Source: Erinaceus europaeus (lineage: Eukaryota; Chordata; Mammalia; Eulipotyphla; Erinaceidae). Taken from it: a DNA stretch of 64,000 nucleotides. The position numbers and the translations under genes are program-made. Positions 58,481-64,000 of the stretch are shown here, piece after piece. Location of the stretch: NCBI RefSeq assembly GCF_950295315.1, contig NC_080172.1, positions 83,161,118 to 83,225,117 on the forward strand. The letters run 5' to 3'. The notes beneath the pieces are model-generated. The model did not search any database, was not told where the DNA came from, and saw only the letters and a program-made list of their open reading frames with translations. Position 1 is the stretch's first letter; every line of letters begins with the position of its first letter.

Positions 58481-58956
58481 TGGTAACTGGTAGTTGACTT
58501 TCATTTCCTTACTTAATTTAGTAAGGAGGCAAATAGAGTTTTTTTTTTTTGCCAGTAGATTCTTGATGATCTTTGTCTTGATTGGTATATGATCAGTGTT
58601 TGGCACTGGAGACTATGTTCCTCAGAGATTCTACTTGACATGGTACACTGTTCCCAAATAATCTGAGCAAAATATTGACTGAGCAGTAGGAAAACGAATG
58701 TCAAAAGAATAACCAGCCAGCCACAAATCATCAAGTAAACATGACACTTACTTATAGTGATGCATACTTTTACTCTCCAAAATTAATAAAGATAAAAATG
58801 ACTGGAGGCATCTGGCTGTACTTATCACTAGTACACACTGGAGTTAAAATGAGAATATTTTACTTATAGTTACTTAATTTATTTACCATTCATATCTATT
58901 ATCAAAATGAAGTCATAATTTACTGCTTCTTATTTGTTGTTTGAATTCATGTGGCA
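58481..58956. other. intergenic, unique
   Basis: Nothing seen. Confidence 0.5.
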
Positions 58957-59284
58957 ATGTACCCTGGAACCCCACTTCTCCACAGCCCTGCCCCATTAGG
59001 GAAAGACAGAAACAGGCTGGAAATAGGGATTGACCTGCCAATGCCTATGTACAGCAGAGAAGCAATTACAGAAGCCAGACCTTCCACCTTCTGCATCCTG
59101 TAATGAGCCTGGGTCCATGTTCCCAGAGGAATAAAAAGTAGGAAAGCTTCCAATAGAGGGTATGGGACATAGAACTCTGATGGTGATAATCGTACGCCTC
59201 TTATCCTAAGGTCTTGTTGGTCATTATTAAATCAGTAAAAAAGAAAGAAAAGAAAGGAAGGAAGAAAGAAAGAAAGAAAAGAAA
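58957..59284 (+). mobile_element. LRN-family copy, 3' part, with GAAA-rich tail
   Basis: Plus-oriented and 5'-truncated: it starts within the CCTGGA(G/A)C segment and ends in an A-rich, GAAAG-repeat tail at about 59240-59284. Confidence 0.8.
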
Positions 59285-59864
59285 TTTCTCCATTCTCTAC
59301 TCTGCCACTCAAGGAAGACTGGTTCTGCAATGAGTGCAGCCTAGAATATTCAGGCCATGGAACCCTCGGATAGGGCCCACTTTCCCATATGCCTCTCCCA
59401 ATCCATATCAAATAATATTGCACCTGCCAATCACAACCTAACCAACACAACGATTGCCACCTCAACATGCTTCACTTCAGACTGTGTCCAGAGACTTCAC
59501 ACATGGAATGACAACCCTTCAACTTCATTACTCGGGTGAGACCTTTCCTTTCATAGTATACTCTAATTTCATCTCAGGTGGTTCACTTTCTAACAAAGTC
59601 CCAAAACCTAGATATACACCAGTTTCTGTGAGAGAGAGCATATGTTCACACGTATCCATAAACTACTGCAAAATATATACCTGAAAGCAGAAGTACACTA
59701 GAGTTTGAAGTGAGTACCCCCCTAACACTTCCTCTCCACTATTCCAAGCTTTGGGTTCATGATTGCTCAACAATTTGTTTGGCTTTGTATGTTAACTCTC
59801 TTTTCAGTCACCAGGTTCCAGATGTCATCAGGATGCCGGCGAGGCTTCCCTGGTCTGAAGACCC
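59285..59864 (+). mobile_element. LRN-family retroposon copy, interrupted by the ERV
   Basis: A plus-oriented LRN copy closely matching 32730-33280 of the full copy. It breaks off after GAAGACCC at 59864, where the ERV LTR begins; the 3' remainder is expected beyond the provirus. Confidence 0.85.
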
Positions 59865-60003
59865 TGTTGGATAGTATGCCAGCTCCCCCTGGCTTCTGCT
59901 TAACCATATGCCTATATAGGGATAGATTTAATCCCATTCAAAGCTTTGGTCTATTTACATAAATCACTTTTACATTTACATAAAGCACCACACTCCCTCC
60001 AGG

Positions 60004-60037
60004 GCATTGGTGGTTCAGTGATAGGATTCTCGCCTGC
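60004..60037 (+). other. tRNA-Gly(GCC) 5'-half-like sequence inside the LTR U3
   Basis: A 34-nt stretch beginning GCATTGGTGGTTCAGTGA is identical at 32 of 34 positions to the 5' half of mammalian tRNA-Gly(GCC) as I recall it, including the A-box. The match stops in the anticodon loop; no 3' half follows. It is therefore not a tRNA gene but an embedded 5' half. Confidence 0.8.
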
Positions 60038-60127
60038 TCTGCCCCCTCCTTGTCACACTCTGATTTTCACCAGTCACTTTTCGCTCCACCCTCTCTATAT
60101 CACATCCTGTTTCCACCCTACTTGGAG

Positions 60128-60137
60128 AGTATAAAAA
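60128..60137 (+). promoter_or_regulatory. TATA box of the ERV LTR
   Basis: GAGTATAAAAACAG sits in the second half of the LTR. Transcription would be expected to start about 25-30 bp downstream, near 60160, which would mark the U3/R border. Confidence 0.7.
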
Positions 60138-60335
60138 CAGCTGCTCTTATGATTAGAGACACTTGGAAATTGCTTTCCGGCTCCGAGAGTTCCTGAGTGT
60201 ATCTCCTGTGAAGTTATTGCAGCATGAGTTCCTGATCCCTCTCCCACGCAGCAGCCTAGATTGGCTCCAGTTGAGTTCTCTCCAACCCAGAGAGCACTAG
60301 CTCGGGAAGAAGTACCCTCAGGCTATCCCGGCATC

Positions 60336-60354
60336 TGGCGCCCGGAACAGGGAC
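60336..60354 (+). promoter_or_regulatory. primer binding site, tRNA-Lys type
   Basis: TGGCGCCCGGAACAGGGAC begins two bases after the LTR. It matches the site complementary to the 3' end of tRNA-Lys(UUU) except for one extra G. Lys primers are typical of betaretrovirus-like elements and lentiviruses. Confidence 0.88.
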
Positions 60355-60478
60355 ACGTAAGCAGCAGATTTACAAGAAGACATCCTAGATAAGTACACAT
60401 CTTTTGGGTATCTGCAATATTATGTTAAGGCTCTGTGATTTTTTTTCTTTCTTATTGTTTTCCTGAGATCTCTCCACC
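60355..60478 (+). other. ERV untranslated leader
   Basis: Sequence between primer binding site and gag ATG. It may hold a splice donor (GGGACACGTAAGC at about 60350-60362) and a packaging signal, but neither can be proven here. Confidence 0.4.
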
Positions 60479-61942
60479 ATGGAAAATCTTTTCCAAATTC
60501 TGCATTCTTTTTCCAGTATACAATTTTTATATATCTGGGACATTTTTCTTGGGGCTGCACCTTATATCCTGTTGATCATCATAGCAGCTTTTAAGGGATA
60601 TATAGGGCAACCTCTCAAAAGGCTTAAGGACCTAGAGGCTAAGGTCTAAGAGATAAAGGAAGTGATCATAGAACATAACCAGCACCTTAAAAACAAGAAG
60701 AAGCAAAGGCCTGTGGTGATCCTGACCCACCCTAATTCCTCTGCATCTTGCCCTGAGGCCCCTATTTTGGCATCTTGCCCTGAATCCCCTATTTTGGCAG
60801 ACATGTGTCCGGAACCTCCTGCTGCCTCCACGGCTGCTTCTTCGCCCACCCCCGTTTTGACAGACACATGTCCGAATTCTCCTGTAGCCTTCAAAACCAC
60901 TTCTTCGGCCACTTGTCCAGAAGCTTCCACTTCGGTGACTCCTCCCACTGCTACACACTTATCAGAGCAAGTCCACACATTTCTGGTCAATGTTGCCCCC
61001 AATAGACAAAAACCTCAGGCCTGGTATCCATATTTCACCATAGACCTGAAGGAACTACACCAGGCTATCAAGGATGACGGTATTCATGCCCCATGGACCA
61101 GGTCCATTTTACAAGGCCTACTTCAGAACCTTAATACCCCCCAAGATTGGAGGGATGTAACTCGCGCTACACTCCCAGGCCCCCTCTTCCTGCAATGGGA
61201 GGCATTCTTTCGCGACGAATGTTTACAACAATCGCGGAAAGATATTCAAAATCAGCCAGAGGGGAATTTTGATGCATTGTTTGGAACAGGCCAATTATAA
61301 ACAGGGATTCAACAGGCGGAAGCCAAGTTTCCACCAGGGTATTTTGATCAGGTACGCCTGTGTGCATTAAAAGCATGGAAGTGATTAACACCACCCATGG
61401 GAGCGGCCTCAGGCCCCATTCTCTCCCTTCAACAAGAACCTGATGAATCCCTCGCTAAATTCATTGCCAGGGTCCAGTTGAGTTTGGAAAGGAAGATTTA
61501 TAATCCTGACGCTCGTTTTCTCCTCCTGCGATCCATAGTCTGGGATGGAATGCTTCCGCATTTTCGACAGGCCTGTATCACTCTTAAAAATGAACACCCA
61601 GATACTTGGATTCTAGCTACACAGGATCTCAGATCAAGCTCTTTTCAAGGACCTATGTTACAGGCCTATGCAGCTACCTTACATAAGCAAAAAGGGGCTT
61701 GCTTTCAGTGCGGTCGCCAAGGGCATTGGTGTAACCAATGTCCAGAAAATAGACCGCGACCCCACCTCCAGTCAGGGCAACCCCGCCTCCAGTCATGGCA
61801 ACCCCGCCTCCAGACAGGGAATCAGAGACCACGAATGCCTTGTCCCAGATGCCAGAAAGGATTTCACTGGAGGATAGATTGTTGGTCAAGGTTCCATAGG
61901 AACGGGACGCCTCTGCCAAATGTAAACAGGGATTTAAACTAG
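60479..61942 (+). pseudogene. gag: ERV gag (matrix-capsid-nucleocapsid), broken by three stops
   Basis: One reading frame from the ATG at 60479 to the TAG at 61940, interrupted by stops at 60647-60649, 61298-61300 and 61382-61384. The N-terminus holds a strongly hydrophobic segment (about residues 15-40) followed by a basic patch. This resembles the ER-directing leader of intracisternal A particles, so budding into the ER is inferred. A proline/serine-rich region follows (about 60720-60960). The capsid has a major-homology-region-like motif around 61433 (QEPDESLAKF). Two CCHC zinc knuckles follow (C-x2-C-x4-H-x4-C at 61700-61741 and 61841-61882), joined by a linker of three 21-bp repeats. The frame ends at a slippery heptamer used to enter pro. 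The gene cannot make full-length Gag as it stands. Confidence 0.9.
61761..61823 (+). repeat. three 21-bp tandem repeats between the gag zinc knuckles
   Basis: Units at 61761-61781, 61782-61802 and 61803-61823, each beginning CCC(A/G)CCTCCAG. They keep the gag frame and encode a seven-residue PxLQxxQ-like repeat in the linker of the nucleocapsid. Confidence 0.85.
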
Positions 61943-61979
61943 GTGTGGGGCTTCCCTTAGCCCCGCCCCCAAGAGGGAA
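61933..61979 (+). promoter_or_regulatory. gag-pro -1 ribosomal frameshift signal
   Basis: Slippery heptamer T TTA AAC at 61933-61939, in the gag frame, directly before the gag stop TAG. After a 5-nt spacer an H-type pseudoknot can be drawn by eye. Stem 1 pairs 61945-61950 with 61961-61966. Stem 2 pairs 61952-61957 with 61974-61979. Slipping by -1 enters the frame that is open from 61939 to 62163. Pairing was checked by hand only. Confidence 0.75.
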
Positions 61980-62570
61980 GGAAGCAGGTCACCCGCTTGG
62001 TGCTGTGTCCTTCTTCCACAAACAGAAGCCCAGCTTGGGACCCAATCCATCACTACACCCACCACACCAAGTAACAATAACAGAGGGTGAGCAGAAGGAG
62101 GAACCGCCATATGTGGGAACTCCCAGCATAGAAATAACTGGCTGGAGCAAGAGAACAGCTTGAATTCGGAGCCTGAGATTTTATGGACCACCCCTGTTTT
62201 AGAAAGGGGTCACCCAACTATGACAGTAAATATTGGTAATATTCCTTTTAAGTGTTTGATTGACACAGGAGCAGATAAGACAATCTTAAGATAAGCAGAG
62301 GTTCCCCAGAGTTGGGAACTCCTCCCAGGACCACGCTTACATGGTGTTGGAGGATTGACTCAGGCATTCTGCACACGAGATTCCCTTGTGTGGGAAGATC
62401 CAGAAAGGACTACCGGATGCTTTCAGCCTTTAATAGCTGATATAAGCACCAATTTATTGGGAAGAGACTTGCTGGAATCTTTAGATGCAGTGATATCCTC
62501 AGACACTTCTGCAGGACACCACACTAACTCCTGTGAGACTGCTAGACCCAACCAGCACTCCCAATACTAA
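61939..62570 (+). pseudogene. pro: ERV protease (pro), frameshifted and with a stop
   Basis: The -1 frame entered from gag is open to the TGA at 62161-62163. The protease core is in a different frame, so a small indel lies somewhere around 61950-62140. The core shows the retroviral aspartic protease signature (LIDTGADKT at about 62256-62282), then a stop at 62292-62294. After it come a GGLTQAF-like flap region and the LLGRDLL motif typical of the C-terminal part. The frame ends at TAA 62568-62570. No dUTPase motifs are seen between nucleocapsid and protease; either this lineage lacks it or it was lost. Confidence 0.85.
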
Positions 62571-64000
62571 CTGCCACTGTTCGTAACAGAACTCCCTGCT
62601 TAGATTGGCTTTCTAATGAGCCTGTCTGGGTGGAACAGTGGCCTTTGCCTAGGGAGAAGCTAGAAATTTTAAAAGAACTCGTCCAAGAGCAGTTATCTTT
62701 GGGACACATTCGTCATTCTCGGAGCCCATGGAATACTCCAGTCTTTGTGATTAAAAAGCGCTCAGGAAAATGGTGCCTCCTCCAAAATCTTAGTGCAGTT
62801 AATAAAACCATGCAGGTTTGGGGCTCCCTCCAAAGGGGTTTGCCTCTTGCTTCCACAATTCCCACAGGAATTCCAGTCATAGCTATTGATATACAGGATT
62901 GTTTTTTCTCTATTTCCTTACACCCACAAGATTGTAAACGTTTTGCTTTCTCTGTTCCTTCTATTAATAATGCCAGCCCTGCCAATAGATTTGAGTGGGT
63001 GGTACTGCCCCAGGGCATGGCTAATAGTCCTACTATTTGTCAAGAGGCTGTTAAATCTGCCCTTTTCCCATATATTCATAAGGGCCTTAAGGTTTTTCAT
63101 TATATGGATGACGTTAATATGGGGAGAATTAGATACAGATCTCTCCGCCCTACGTGATTTTCTAATCCCTGCCTTAAAGAGAAGTGGACTTAATGTAGCT
63201 CCTGAGAAGATACAGCTAATTCCTCCAATATCTTTCTTAGGCTCAGAGATTTCCCTAACACAGATTCATCCTTTAAAACCTTGTGTTACTTTTCCTTCTA
63301 ATCTCACTCTTGCTTCTTTACAAAGTTTTCTTGGAAATTTGAATTGGCTTAGGCAGTATCTTTATCTGCCTATGAGCTGCCTGCAACCACTGTTTGATCT
63401 GTTAAAAGGAAACAAACAGCCCTCCTCAAAGCGTATGTTAACCCCCGAAGCCTCCTTGGCACTGGAAAAAGTTAACCAGGCTCTCCAGGACATGCACCTC
63501 GTTTGGTTCTCCCCCTGCTCTCCAGTAAATCTTCTAATCTTTAACTCGACCCCCAAGGTAATGGGGGGCATTGTGGCAGAAACATGGCGTTCTCAAATGG
63601 CTTCATACGCCAGTAGGCGGAGCTCCAAGACTCCTTACCAAGATTGATGCCTTAGCATTTATGGTTCGCCAAGGAAGAAACAGATCGGTTCAGGTCTTAG
63701 GAAGGGAACCAGATTCAATCATTCTTCCCTTTTCTCTCACAGATACAGAATGGCTCATATGCCACCATTCTCGTTTTGCCATAAGTTTAATGGGTTTTCC
63801 AGGACAATTAGATAATCATTTTCCCTCTAATAATTTGATAGCTTCTTTACCTCTGTTGCCTCTACTAGTACCTAAACTTTTCTCTCGAGATCCCATCCCC
63901 TCTGCTCCTACAGTGTTCACTGATGGTGGAAAAAAGGGAGCTGCTGCCCTTATATATTATCTAGACCAGCAATACCCCAAACCTCTCTTTACTGAACTTC
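62546..64000 (+). pseudogene. pol: ERV pol: reverse transcriptase and start of RNase H, two frame changes, runs off the window
   Basis: The pol frame opens at 62546 and overlaps the end of pro by 25 bp in the -1 frame; I see no canonical slippery heptamer in that overlap. The fingers and palm are in the first segment (to 63157), with LPQGMANSP and the catalytic YMDD at 63101-63112 intact. Just after YMDD the frame changes; the thumb and connection continue in a second frame to 63647. A further change near 63640 leads to a third frame. That frame carries the RNase H start (FTDGG at about 63916-63930, where other elements usually have TDGS) and continues to the window edge. Integrase is not reached. 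Confidence 0.9.

Larger units (their letters stand above)
59865..60333 (+). repeat. 5' LTR of the endogenous retrovirus (469 bp)
   Basis: It starts with TGTTGGATAG at the break in the host LRN repeat and ends in CCCGGCA, two bases before the primer binding site, so it has the canonical TG...CA ends. It carries a TATA box at about 60128 and a tRNA-Gly-like stretch at 60004-60037. I see no AATAAA in the R/U5 part. The 3' LTR lies outside the window, so LTR divergence and age cannot be judged. Confidence 0.9.
59865..64000 (+). mobile_element. class II (betaretrovirus/IAP-like) endogenous retrovirus, 5' part; continues past the window
   Basis: In order: 5' LTR (59865-60333), Lys-type primer binding site (60336-60354), leader, gag, frameshift signal, protease, reverse transcriptase and the start of RNase H, where the window ends. 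The class is inferred from the LPQGM and YMDD reverse-transcriptase motifs, two zinc knuckles, gag and pro in different frames, and the Lys primer. The left junction lies inside an LRN repeat, which breaks off after GAAGACCC. Class II elements usually duplicate 6 bp, which predicts AGACCC after the unseen 3' LTR. The copy is defective: three in-frame stops in gag, a frame change and a stop in pro, and two frame changes in pol. No dUTPase motifs are visible before the protease. Envelope, if any, is outside the window. Confidence 0.93.

Noticed and set aside
60004..60075. tRNA-Gly gene in the LTR
   Set aside because: Only the 5' half is present; no anticodon arm closure, T-arm or terminator follows.
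62546..62570. pro-pol frameshift heptamer
   Set aside because: The pro and pol frames overlap here in the right phase, but no canonical X XXY YYZ heptamer is present; not annotated.
1..64000. CRISPR arrays, bacterial operons, phage or plasmid features
   Set aside because: None seen; the window is clearly vertebrate nuclear DNA, and the regularly spaced units found are microsatellites or short tandem duplications.

Overview
This is mammalian nuclear DNA, about 64 kb. It is gene-poor, AT-rich and crowded with retroposons. The most abundant short repeat is a tRNA-headed SINE with a (CAACAATAA)-like 3' region, which I recognise as the ERI type described from hedgehogs. The source is therefore probably an erinaceid such as Erinaceus; this is recognition from memory, not a database hit. 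The only intact protein gene I can support is GPR88, an orphan class A receptor. Its coding sequence (40403-41557, + strand, 384 codons) forms a GC-rich island in AT-rich surroundings.

Layout. 1-39560 is intergenic: old unique sequence, a few ancient repeats (MIR, MER5A-like), many SINEs, L1 3' ends, and about twenty copies of a long A-tailed non-coding retroposon that I could not name. I call it the 'LRN family' here as a working name. Two processed pseudogenes lie in this half: a Y1-RNA copy (10718-10830) and a UBB polyubiquitin copy collapsed to one partial ubiquitin unit (13909-14672). A 5'- and 3'-truncated L1 (31256-34073) is split by a young LRN copy at 32408-33593. That nested insertion, with its target duplication and A-tail, shows that LRN moves by L1-type retrotransposition. 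39570-42374 holds the inferred GPR88 gene: a possible non-coding exon 1, a short intron with a (TG)n tract, the coding exon and a 3' UTR. 42375-59864 is again intergenic with SINEs, L1 tails and LRN copies.

From 59865 to the window end (and beyond) lies a class II (betaretrovirus/IAP-like) endogenous retrovirus on the + strand, inserted into an LRN copy. It has a 469-bp 5' LTR, a Lys-type primer binding site, gag with two zinc knuckles, a gag-pro -1 frameshift signal (slippery heptamer plus a probable H-type pseudoknot), protease, and reverse transcriptase running into RNase H. It is disabled by several stops and frameshifts. Its LTR contains a 34-nt stretch almost identical to the 5' half of tRNA-Gly(GCC).

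The layers can be ordered by nesting: MIR and MER5 are oldest, then L1 and old LRN, then SINEs and young LRN, then the ERV. I see no CRISPR arrays, intact tRNA or rRNA genes, or other coding exons.
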